Positions 1-5,331 of a DNA stretch of 5,331 bases are shown here, one piece after another. This DNA comes from Tatlockia sp. GTDB taxonomy: Bacteria; Cyanobacteriota; Cyanobacteriia; Cyanobacteriales; Chroococcidiopsidaceae. The notes below the pieces were generated by a model. The model had not been told where the DNA came from. It saw only the letters and a program-made list of their open reading frames with translations, and ran no database searches. The position numbers and the translations under genes were made by a program. Within the stretch, counting starts at the first letter, position 1; every line of letters starts with the position of its first letter. The stretch spans positions 1 through 5,331 of the forward strand of contig JACCVJ010000301.1 in NCBI GenBank assembly GCA_013698215.1, read 5' to 3'.

Positions 1-40
1 TTGCTGCATATTTTATGTAGAGAAGTTTTTGGAAATTACT

Positions 41-406
41 ATGGCTCGTAAACGCTTAATTATCGAAATGGGTATGGGAATTGACCAGCATGGGCAAGAA
101 CCAACTGTTGCAGCAGCAAGGGCTGTAAGAAATGCGATCGCTCATAATGCTTTGCCTGGTGTTTGGGAAATAGTAGGTTTAAGCGATCCTAATCAAATGA
201 TTGTCGAAGTCAAAGTAGCCGTACCTTACCCAGAGCAAGTACGAGAAGATGAAGTATTAGCGGTACTGCCCTTTGGTCGCAAGTCTTTAACTGTAGAGTC
301 TGGCGGTATGGTGGTTCAAGGTCGCGCGATTTCTTCACTTAATGATAAAAACGATGAAATGTTAATTGCTATTGCTGCGGTTACAGTTCTAGTTGAAACA
401 GAGTAA
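41..406 (+). CDS. Lin0512 family conserved protein, function unknown
   Basis: This is a 121-residue protein that I recognise as a member of the Lin0512 family, a group of small bacterial proteins with no established function. The recognisable part is the N-terminus: a short strand (RLIIEMGMGID) followed by HGQEPTVAAARAVRNAI, which reads as a loop with a conserved His-Gly-Gln and then a helix. The remainder alternates strand and helix and ends in a hydrophobic strand (AIAAVTVLVE). There is no signal peptide or membrane segment, so it is probably a soluble cytoplasmic protein. The frame could start four codons earlier at a TTG (29), but the ATG at 41 is preferred: it has a GGAA ribosome-binding site (31-34) at good spacing and gives the family-like start MARKRLIIEMG. 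It contains a HIP1 site (134-141). The next gene is 306 bp away, so nothing ties it to the catalase functionally. Family assignment is from memory of the motif; function is not inferred. Confidence 0.85.
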   Translation: MARKRLIIEMGMGIDQHGQEPTVAAARAVRNAIAHNALPGVWEIVGLSDPNQMIVEVKVAVPYPEQVREDEVLAVLPFGRKSLTVESGGMVVQGRAISSLNDKNDEMLIAIAAVTVLVETE

Positions 407-459
407 GGGCTTTAACTTAGCTCAACAGACGTTCTATAACAACGTTTACCGTAGAGTTA

Positions 460-522
460 GATCGCCTTCTAGTCTACCCTGCGTTCGCGTTAGAAAGATA
501 CGGAACAACTAAAAAGGCGATC
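460..522. repeat. Imperfect inverted-repeat element with HIP1 end
   Basis: The 9-bp arms gatcgcctt (460-468) and aaggcgatc (514-522) are exact reverse complements, enclosing 45 bp. A second, inner pair (ttcta 467-471 and tagaa 491-495) could form a smaller hairpin. The right arm overlaps a full HIP1 octamer (517-524). The interior contains tgcgttcgcgt, which resembles the core of short dispersed repeats common in the intergenic DNA of filamentous cyanobacteria. It could be a member of a small repeat family, or an mRNA fold downstream of the Lin0512 gene. A chance dyad built around HIP1-like sequence cannot be excluded from one copy. Confidence 0.4.
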
Positions 523-652
523 GCTACAGAATTATTTAAGTGATATAAACACTATTTGAGAACAAATACCTATACCCAATGGATATTTCCTTGTCTTACT
601 AGGGGCTGATGTTGGGATCATATTTGCGTAGTTACATAAAAGAGTAAAAATC

Positions 653-683
653 CTAGCAAATACTAGCATTACTTAAATTTGCT
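653..683. promoter_or_regulatory. Candidate operator upstream of the catalase gene
   Basis: Two overlapping patterns lie 30 to 60 bp before the catalase start codon. The hexamer CTAGCA occurs at 653-658 and again at 663-668, exactly ten bases apart, which is about one helical turn. The 7-bp arms agcaaat (655-661) and atttgct (677-683) form a perfect inverted repeat with a 15-bp spacer. Spacing and position suit a transcription-factor site controlling the catalase. I do not recognise a known regulator's consensus, and in AT-rich DNA short repeats like these may arise by chance. Confidence 0.3.
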
Positions 684-712
684 TTAGGTGCTAAAAATCA
701 GGTAATCAATAA

Positions 713-1669
713 ATGTTTTATCACAAAAAGCAACTGCAATATTTTACTCCTCCAGAGCGTCCAGACCCAGCTTATGCCGCGAAGATGCAAGAACTCATTG
801 GGGGTTCTTTTGGAGAAATGACCGTAATGATGCAGTACCTGTTTCAAGGTTGGAATTGCCGGGGGCCTGCAAAGTACCGAGATATGTTGCTAGATATTGG
901 TACAGAAGAAATTGGTCATGTGGAAATGTTAGCGACAATGATTGCTCATCTTTTAGATAAAGCACCAATCAAAGCCCAAGAAGAAGGCGCTAAAGATCCT
1001 GTAGTAGGTGCAGTAATGGGCGGGTCTAATCCACGAGATGTAATTATGGCGGCGATGAATCCCCAACATGGGATTGTTTCTGGCTTGGGTGCAATGCCAG
1101 CAGATAGTGTAGGTTTTCCTTGGAATGGTCGCTTTATCATTGCTAGTGGCAACTTATTAGCCGATTTCCGCTCTAATCTCCATGCAGAATCTCAAGGTCT
1201 ATTACAGGCGGTACGGTTGTATGAAATGACCGATGACGCAGGAGTAAAAGATCACCTCAGTTATATGATTGCCCGTGACACCATGCACCAAAACCAGTGG
1301 TTAGCGGCGATTGAAGACTTGCAAAGCGAAGGATTTGAGGAAACGATAGTTCCCAAAATCGCCCACCAATATGGCAAGAAAGAGGCGGCTTATCAGTTCT
1401 GGAATAACTCAGAAGGTGAAGAAAGCTCTCAAGGTCGTTGGGCTAAAGGTACGTCGATGGATGGAAAAGGCGAGTTTGAGTATGTAGCTAATCCTCAACC
1501 CCTAGGGCCTGTACCAACACCACCACAACCCGATCCTAGACTGCATGGAACTCCCAGTTCTCCAGCAATGCAAAAAAAGAGCGATGCTGCACCTAATATC
1601 GTTGATAATATTTCTCAAGCTGTCGAGGGTGTAGGTGAAACGATTAAGCGCACAATTATCGGTGGGTAA
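713..1669 (+). CDS. Manganese (non-haem) catalase
   Basis: This enzyme converts hydrogen peroxide to water and oxygen at a dinuclear manganese centre held in a four-helix, ferritin-like bundle. All five expected metal ligands are visible: Glu35, Glu66 and His69 (in GTEEIGHVEM), Glu159 (in NLHAESQG) and His192 (in RDTMHQNQW). The first three carry the same numbers as in the Lactobacillus plantarum enzyme, and the last two are both shifted by 11, consistent with one insertion. Tyr42, a second-shell residue, is also kept. The family-typical SEGEESSQGRWAKG segment and a proline-rich tail (about 260-281, ending DPRLHGTP) follow, then 37 further residues of probably flexible sequence. At 318 residues it is longer than the Lactobacillus enzyme (about 266). 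There is no signal peptide, so it is cytoplasmic. It starts at the ATG at 713, behind a modest AGGT site, and ends 96 bp before an intrinsic terminator, so it is probably monocistronic. The residue before Glu159 is Ala, where the Lactobacillus enzyme has Arg147. Related cyanobacterial enzymes are called KatA or KatB; I cannot tell which applies. Confidence 0.95.
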   Translation: MFYHKKQLQYFTPPERPDPAYAAKMQELIGGSFGEMTVMMQYLFQGWNCRGPAKYRDMLLDIGTEEIGHVEMLATMIAHLLDKAPIKAQEEGAKDPVVGAVMGGSNPRDVIMAAMNPQHGIVSGLGAMPADSVGFPWNGRFIIASGNLLADFRSNLHAESQGLLQAVRLYEMTDDAGVKDHLSYMIARDTMHQNQWLAAIEDLQSEGFEETIVPKIAHQYGKKEAAYQFWNNSEGEESSQGRWAKGTSMDGKGEFEYVANPQPLGPVPTPPQPDPRLHGTPSSPAMQKKSDAAPNIVDNISQAVEGVGETIKRTIIGG

Positions 1670-1764
1670 TCGTGTAGAGGTTGTTTGACTAGCTACGAGC
1701 GGTAATATCCCTCTTTTTTAAGATGTCGATACTACTTGAATAAGTAATTGCTAATTATGTGAGG

Positions 1765-1802
1765 TGTGGGAGTGCAATCTGTGGCGCTCCTGCATTTTTT
1801 TT
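1765..1802 (+). terminator. Rho-independent terminator of the catalase gene
   Basis: Bases 1765-1775 can pair with 1784-1794 to form an 11-bp stem (with three G-T wobbles) around an 8-base loop, immediately followed by eight T residues (1795-1802). This is a textbook intrinsic terminator for + strand transcription. It sits 96 bp after the catalase stop codon and only 11 bp before the end of the convergent urtE gene, so it also keeps catalase transcripts from running into the urt operon. Read on the minus strand the same hairpin is not followed by a T-run, so it should not terminate the urt message efficiently. Confidence 0.85.
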
Positions 1803-1812
1803 GTCAGTTAAC

Positions 1813-2514
1813 TTAAACTGTCAAGTATCGCCGTACTAAAGAATCCGTCAGATCGCTAGTATTGCCTTTTGCAGCGATCGCACCTTTTTCCATAATGAAG
1901 AATTTTTGCGCTAACTGTTTGGCAAAATCAATTTTTTGTTCTACGACGAGTAGCGTTATCCCTTTCTCCCGATTTATCCGTTTGAGGGTTGCATCTATTT
2001 CTTGGACAATTGATGGCTGGATGCCTTCTGTTGGCTCGTCTAATAGCATGATTTGCGGGTCGCACATTAGCCCCCGCGCGATCGCTAATTGCTGTTGTTG
2101 TCCACCGCTTAATAGTCCCCCCTGGCGCTTGAGATGCTGCGTTAACATGGGGAAAAACTCAAATATTTCATCGGGTATTTTTTTAAGCTTTTTTCTACTA
2201 GCGGCTAATCCCAATTTCAAATTATCTAAAACCGATAAGTAAGGGATAATTTCGCGCCCTTGAGGAATAAAAGCAATTCCGTAACGGGATCTCTTATAAG
2301 TGGGAATATTAGTTATGTCGTCCGCATCAAAAACTATATCCCCTTTAATAACTTTATTCAAGCCGATAATACTCCGCAACAGCGTTGTTTTGCCCATGCC
2401 ATTGCGACCTAATATACAAGCTATATCTCCTTTTTCTACCGTCATATCAACGTTAACCAAAACCGGAGTTTGCCCATAACCCGCCGATACATCTGTAAGC
2501 TTAAGCAGCGACAT
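1813..2514 (-). CDS. urtE: Urea-type ABC transporter ATP-binding protein UrtE
   Basis: This is one of two ATPases that drive the Urt importer, acting on the cytoplasmic face of the UrtB-UrtC channel. Counting from the ATG at 2514 (233 residues), the motifs are an A-loop Tyr13, Walker A GRNGMGKT (36-43), Q-loop Gln85 in PQGREI, signature LSGGQ (135-139), Walker B IMLLDE (155-160) and the D-loop region PTEGIQPS. The run LSGGQQQQLAIAR with LLDEPTEGIQPSI separates UrtE from the related amino-acid ATPase LivF. At the H-loop position the usual His is replaced by Gln193 (VVEQKIDFA), as is common in LivF/UrtE proteins. The frame could begin at a GTG four codons upstream (2526), but the ATG gives the usual family N-terminus. 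Neither start has a good ribosome-binding site. The ATG overlaps the end of urtD by 14 bp, which suggests translational coupling. This is the last gene of the operon and converges on the catalase. Confidence 0.9.
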   Translation of the reverse strand: MSLLKLTDVSAGYGQTPVLVNVDMTVEKGDIACILGRNGMGKTTLLRSIIGLNKVIKGDIVFDADDITNIPTYKRSRYGIAFIPQGREIIPYLSVLDNLKLGLAASRKKLKKIPDEIFEFFPMLTQHLKRQGGLLSGGQQQQLAIARGLMCDPQIMLLDEPTEGIQPSIVQEIDATLKRINREKGITLLVVEQKIDFAKQLAQKFFIMEKGAIAAKGNTSDLTDSLVRRYLTV

Positions 2515-3310
2515 CGATTCGTTCACGACCTAAATAAACCTCGATAACTTGTGCATTATTTTGAACTTCTTTAACCGAGCCTTCAATTAGTTTTTCACCT
2601 TGATGTAAAACTACAAGTTTTTGAGCAATTTGTTTAACAAATTCCATATCATGCTCAATTACTATTACTGAATGCTCTTTGGCGATAGATTTAATAATTT
2701 CCCCTGTTAAATGGGTTTCCTCCGAAGTCATCCCCGCCGTTGGTTCATCTAATAATACTACTGTTGGATCTTGAGCAATTACCATACCAATTTCTACCCA
2801 CTGTTTCTGTCCGTGAGAAAGCGATGAAACTTTGGTATAAGCTTTATCTAATAAGCCAATTTGTTCTAAAACCGCCTCAATTCTTGCTTTTTTTAGTTTC
2901 GTTAACTTCGATTTAATTGAAGCTAAAACTGAGTGAGTTCCTTTAAGGGCGAGTAGGATATTGTCAAATACTGTTAACTCGTTGTAAACATTTGGATTTT
3001 GAAACTTGCGTCCAATTCCCATCCGGGCAATTTCGTAACGATTTTTGTTAGTAATTTCTTTACCGCAATAGTATACATGACCAGAAGCTACAGGAGACTT
3101 GCCCACAATTGCATCTAAAAGTGTACTTTTCCCCGCACCATTAGGGCCAATAATTGTGACAATTTCTCGTTCGCCGACTTCTAAGTTAATTCCTTTAAGA
3201 GCTTGGAATCCTGAGAAGACAACTTTCAGGTCTTTAACAGCTAAGATTGGATTCATATTTTTTACTTTATTGCTTAAGTTACCATGAAGTGAATTTGCGT
3301 ATTGTCTCAT
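2501..3310 (-). CDS. urtD: Urea-type ABC transporter ATP-binding protein UrtD
   Basis: This is the second ATPase of the Urt importer and pairs with UrtE. Counting from the ATG at 3310 (269 residues), Walker A is GPNGAGKS (55-62), the Q-loop Gln104 lies in GIGRKFQNP, the signature is LSHGQ (164-168), Walker B is VVLLDE (184-189) and the H-loop His is His220 in VIEHDMEF. The combination of GIGRKFQ, LSHGQKQWVEIGM and DEPTAGMTSEET is characteristic of UrtD, as opposed to LivG. Residues 1-18 (MRQYANSLHGNL and on) look unlike the family, whose members usually begin shortly before the first strand. The second ATG, at 3256 (MNPILAVKDLKV, 251 residues), is therefore a strong alternative start. Neither start has a clear Shine-Dalgarno sequence. 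It lies 53 bp after urtC (107 bp with the shorter start), the widest gap in the operon, and overlaps urtE at its 3' end. Confidence 0.9.
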   Translation of the reverse strand: MRQYANSLHGNLSNKVKNMNPILAVKDLKVVFSGFQALKGINLEVGEREIVTIIGPNGAGKSTLLDAIVGKSPVASGHVYYCGKEITNKNRYEIARMGIGRKFQNPNVYNELTVFDNILLALKGTHSVLASIKSKLTKLKKARIEAVLEQIGLLDKAYTKVSSLSHGQKQWVEIGMVIAQDPTVVLLDEPTAGMTSEETHLTGEIIKSIAKEHSVIVIEHDMEFVKQIAQKLVVLHQGEKLIEGSVKEVQNNAQVIEVYLGRERIDVAA

Positions 3311-3312
3311 TT

Positions 3313-3355
3313 ATTACATTTAAGAACTTTAGAATTTGTGCGTCATAGCTAGTAC
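3313..3355 (-). promoter_or_regulatory. Candidate NtcA-type internal promoter before urtD
   Basis: Read on the minus strand, 3355-3342 is gtactagctatgac, which matches the NtcA consensus GTA-N8-TAC at five of the six fixed bases (GAC instead of TAC). It is followed after 23 bases by TGTAAT (3318-3313), a plausible -10 hexamer. Class II NtcA-activated promoters of cyanobacteria have about this spacing, and urt genes are known NtcA targets under nitrogen limitation. Transcription would begin near 3306, inside the first codons of the long urtD reading frame but upstream of its second ATG (3256). The imperfect box and the non-TA -10 make this a hypothesis only. Confidence 0.3.
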
Positions 3356-3363
3356 CTTTACTT

Positions 3364-4440
3364 TTATTTGTTACTTCGGGTATTTGTTAAGTTAAATTTT
3401 TGCGGAATTAAACTCATTAAGCCATCAGGTACAAACAATACGACAACTAACAACAAAATTCCGACAATTAGTTGCCAATCTTGGGTTATTCTTTCAGCGT
3501 AATTTTGAACTTGACCAAGTAAAATAGCGGCAATTATTGGCCCAATTAAAGTTCCTCTCCCCCCAATTGCTACCCAAATTACTACTTGCGTCCCAAAAGC
3601 TACAGCTAAATATACCGGGGAAATAAATCTATTTAGCGGGACAAATAACCCACCCGCTAAACCCGCTATACCCGCCGATAGAGTCCATACAAAAATTTTA
3701 AAGCTGGCGACATCGTAACCTAAATAAGAAATTCTTTGCTCGTTTTCTTTAATCGAACGCAAAATTAAGCCGAAGTTAGATTGGGTTAGTAACCAACTAC
3801 AAACAAGCACCAAAGTAGTAAAACCAAGAATGATGTAATACAGACCTATTAAGGGAATATCTGCACCAAAAAAACTTAGGCGAGAAATATCGGTAATCCC
3901 ATTAGTACCGCCAGTAAAAGCTTGTTGACTGACGAAAAATGTAGTTAGCGCCGATGCGATCGCTAAAGTAATAATAGTAATATAAACTCCACTAACTTTA
4001 GAGCGAAAAATAAACCAGCCAATAATATAAGCAAAAGCTGCGGGTACGGCAATTGTAGCAATTGCCGCAACAGGAAAAAACCTTAATGGTGCAATAAACC
4101 AGGGCAATTCTTTTAACCCATTCCACACCATGAAATCGGGCAATTCTCCTCCGTAGGTATTCGCCGTTGACGACAAATTGAGTTTTAAGTAATATGCCAT
4201 CGCGTACCCACCCAAGGTAAAGAAAACGCCATGAGCAAAACTCAAAATTCCTGTAAATCCCCAAACTAAATCTAAGGAAATACCTAAGATTCCAAACAAT
4301 AATAGCTTTGCCATTAATGCCGTTTGAAATTCTCCGAGTATAAAAGGCAAAATTATCAATAGTAAAAGAATAATTCCCGTTGTTGTTAGTAACTTAACAG
4401 GAATAATAGATCGTTTAGCACCACCTAATACATCAGTCAT
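3364..4440 (-). CDS. urtC: Urea-type ABC transporter permease UrtC
   Basis: This is one of the two membrane subunits of the Urt importer, of the LivM-like branched-chain amino acid permease class. The 358-residue protein is strongly hydrophobic, with roughly eight to ten predicted membrane spans starting at about residue 17. Recognisable parts are the conserved DLVWGFTGILSFAHGVFFTLGGYAM block (57-81), a periplasmic loop with PDFMVWNGLKELPWF (101-115) that is typical of UrtC and absent from LivM, the TGGTNGI motif (176-182), and the cytoplasmic coupling segment RSIKENEQRISYLGYD (228-243), which should contact an ATPase subunit. The C-terminus ends in a charged tail after VPDGLMSLIPQKF. The ATG at 4440 follows urtB by 24 bp, with only a weak AGAG ribosome-binding site. 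It is full length for the family, with no disruption seen. Confidence 0.92.
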   Translation of the reverse strand: MTDVLGGAKRSIIPVKLLTTTGIILLLLIILPFILGEFQTALMAKLLLFGILGISLDLVWGFTGILSFAHGVFFTLGGYAMAYYLKLNLSSTANTYGGELPDFMVWNGLKELPWFIAPLRFFPVAAIATIAVPAAFAYIIGWFIFRSKVSGVYITIITLAIASALTTFFVSQQAFTGGTNGITDISRLSFFGADIPLIGLYYIILGFTTLVLVCSWLLTQSNFGLILRSIKENEQRISYLGYDVASFKIFVWTLSAGIAGLAGGLFVPLNRFISPVYLAVAFGTQVVIWVAIGGRGTLIGPIIAAILLGQVQNYAERITQDWQLIVGILLLVVVLFVPDGLMSLIPQKFNLTNTRSNK

Positions 4441-4464
4441 TTTTATTACTCTAGGTTTTATAAA

Positions 4465-5331
4465 TTAAGCTCGTTTTTGAATCGTAAATAAGCCTTCAGG
4501 ACGATAGCGAATTAAGATAATTACCGCCGCCAATACTATTACCCGCGCCGCCGGATCGTTGAGCAAAAATGCGATCGCTGCGTTTGATTCGCCAATCAAA
4601 AATGCCCCCGCCAAAACCCCAACTAACTTATCTACACCCCCTGTTACAACTACCATCCAAGCATCAACTAAATAATCTTGTCCCATCGGTGGCGCAACAC
4701 TTTTGAGCGAAGAAAGTACCGCCCCTGCAACTCCTGCTAAACCGCAACCGTAGGCAAAAGTCACCATATCTACGAAACTTGTATTAATGCCTAAACATTT
4801 TGCCATGTCACGATTTTGAGTAACGGCGCGAATTTGTCGCCCCAAAGCCGTACCGTAAAGTAGATAAGCTGTAAGTGCTAATAATCCTAGGGCGATCGCC
4901 ACAATAAACAAGCGATAATAGGAAATTGTAATACTCGACCCACCATCGGCACTTGTAAATACGTTTAAGTTTCCTGATATATAACGGGGAGCTTTTACAT
5001 ACTTTAACTGAGCGGAAAAAATCAATTTAACTACACCTTGAAGCACAATACTTAAGCCCCAAGTTGCAAGTAAAGTTTCTAAAGGACGACCGTAAAGCCG
5101 CCTAATTATAGTTAGCTCAATAATTGCGCCAATAATTGCTGTCGATAAAAAAGCAAAAGGAATAGTTAGAACTAAATCCATTTTGAAAGTAGATTGCATT
5201 ACAAAGGTAGTGTATGCGCCTAACATGATGAATTCACCATGAGCTAGGTTAATTATTCGCATTACTCCAAAAGTAATTGCTAGCCCCAAACCCGTTAATA
5301 ATAAAACACCAACAATGCCAACGCCATTGAG
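4465..5331 (-). CDS. urtB: Urea-type ABC transporter permease UrtB (5' end cut by window edge)
   Basis: This is the second membrane subunit of the Urt importer, of the LivH-like permease class. The frame stays open to the last base of the window, giving 288 visible residues with no start codon of its own. The codon at 5289 that could act as a start is TTG and lies inside the first membrane span: LNGVGIVGVLLLTG precedes it and aligns with the usual UrtB N-terminus. Perhaps 5 to 20 residues are missing. Counting from the window edge, visible motifs are INLAHGEF (27-34) in the second conserved span, GRPLETLLATWGLS (81-94), and the cytoplasmic loop RAVTQNRDMAKCLGIN (168-183). The AVTQNR sequence is typical of UrtB. 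The protein ends RYRPEGLFTIQKRA, again like the family. The gene is upstream of urtC in the usual urtABCDE order, so urtA should lie just outside the window. Confidence 0.92.
   Translation of the reverse strand, partial: LNGVGIVGVLLLTGLGLAITFGVMRIINLAHGEFIMLGAYTTFVMQSTFKMDLVLTIPFAFLSTAIIGAIIELTIIRRLYGRPLETLLATWGLSIVLQGVVKLIFSAQLKYVKAPRYISGNLNVFTSADGGSSITISYYRLFIVAIALGLLALTAYLLYGTALGRQIRAVTQNRDMAKCLGINTSFVDMVTFAYGCGLAGVAGAVLSSLKSVAPPMGQDYLVDAWMVVVTGGVDKLVGVLAGAFLIGESNAAIAFLLNDPAARVIVLAAVIILIRYRPEGLFTIQKRA

Larger units (their letters stand above)
407..712. other. Intergenic region between the Lin0512 gene and the catalase gene
   Basis: This 306-bp stretch holds no convincing gene: all frames are broken by stops and none shows a recognisable protein. 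It must carry the 3' end of the Lin0512 transcript and the promoter of the catalase gene. What is visible is a 63-bp dyad element with a HIP1 site at its right end (460-524), and two short repeat structures close to the catalase start (653-683). A 5-bp hairpin at 429-445 has no T-run and is not a convincing terminator. I found no -35/-10 pair with good sequence and spacing. The catalase ATG is preceded by AGGT (700-703), a modest ribosome-binding site nine bases away. Confidence 0.7.

Noticed and set aside
429..445. Small hairpin (acgtt/aacgt) after the Lin0512 gene as a terminator
   Set aside because: The stem is only 5 bp and no T-run follows.
624..651. TTGCGT with a TAAAAAT-like -10 as the catalase promoter
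   Set aside because: The spacing is about 15 bp and both hexamers are poor matches, so no promoter was called.
946..1152. Open minus-strand frame inside the catalase gene
   Set aside because: It is antisense to the metal-binding domain of a well-supported gene and has no family resemblance.
1765..1802. The same hairpin as a bidirectional terminator serving urtE
   Set aside because: On the minus strand the hairpin is preceded, not followed, by the A/T run, so no U-tract would form for the urt message.
1862..2242. Open + strand frame of 126 codons opposite urtE
   Set aside because: It is antisense to a clearly coding ATPase gene and encodes a Cys- and Ser-rich sequence with no recognisable domain.
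3998..4264. Second minus-strand frame of 88 codons inside urtC
   Set aside because: It overlaps urtC in another frame and has a composition unlike a real protein.

Overview
The window looks like chromosomal DNA from a cyanobacterium. The main evidence is seven exact copies of the cyanobacterial HIP1 octamer GCGATCGC in 5.3 kb (starting at 134, 517, 1874, 2078, 3956, 4571 and 4892), in an AT-leaning background. The gene content fits: a manganese catalase and a urea-type ABC transporter operon. I cannot name a genus.

Layout. On the + strand, a small Lin0512-family protein of unknown function (41-406) is followed by a 306-bp non-coding gap, then a manganese (non-haem) catalase (713-1669). The catalase ends in a clear intrinsic terminator (1765-1802). 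The rest of the window is a convergent minus-strand operon, read from right to left: urtB (permease, cut by the right edge), urtC (permease), urtD (ATPase) and urtE (ATPase). urtA, the binding-protein gene that usually leads this operon, would lie beyond position 5331. No transposase, CRISPR array, tRNA or rRNA was seen.

How the genes work together. UrtB and UrtC form the membrane channel of a high-affinity importer, and UrtD and UrtE are its two ATPases. The likely cargo is urea, or possibly short-chain amides, taken up as a nitrogen source. The catalase detoxifies hydrogen peroxide and appears to be an independent transcription unit. The Lin0512 protein has no visible functional link to either.

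Corrections worth noting. The urtB reading frame has no real start in the window: it stays open to the edge and the gene is 5'-truncated. urtD and urtE each have a downstream ATG that fits their families better than the longest reading frame. I see no convincing new biological system here. The best leads are a candidate NtcA-type internal promoter before urtD, repeat structures upstream of the catalase, and a dyad element at 460-522.
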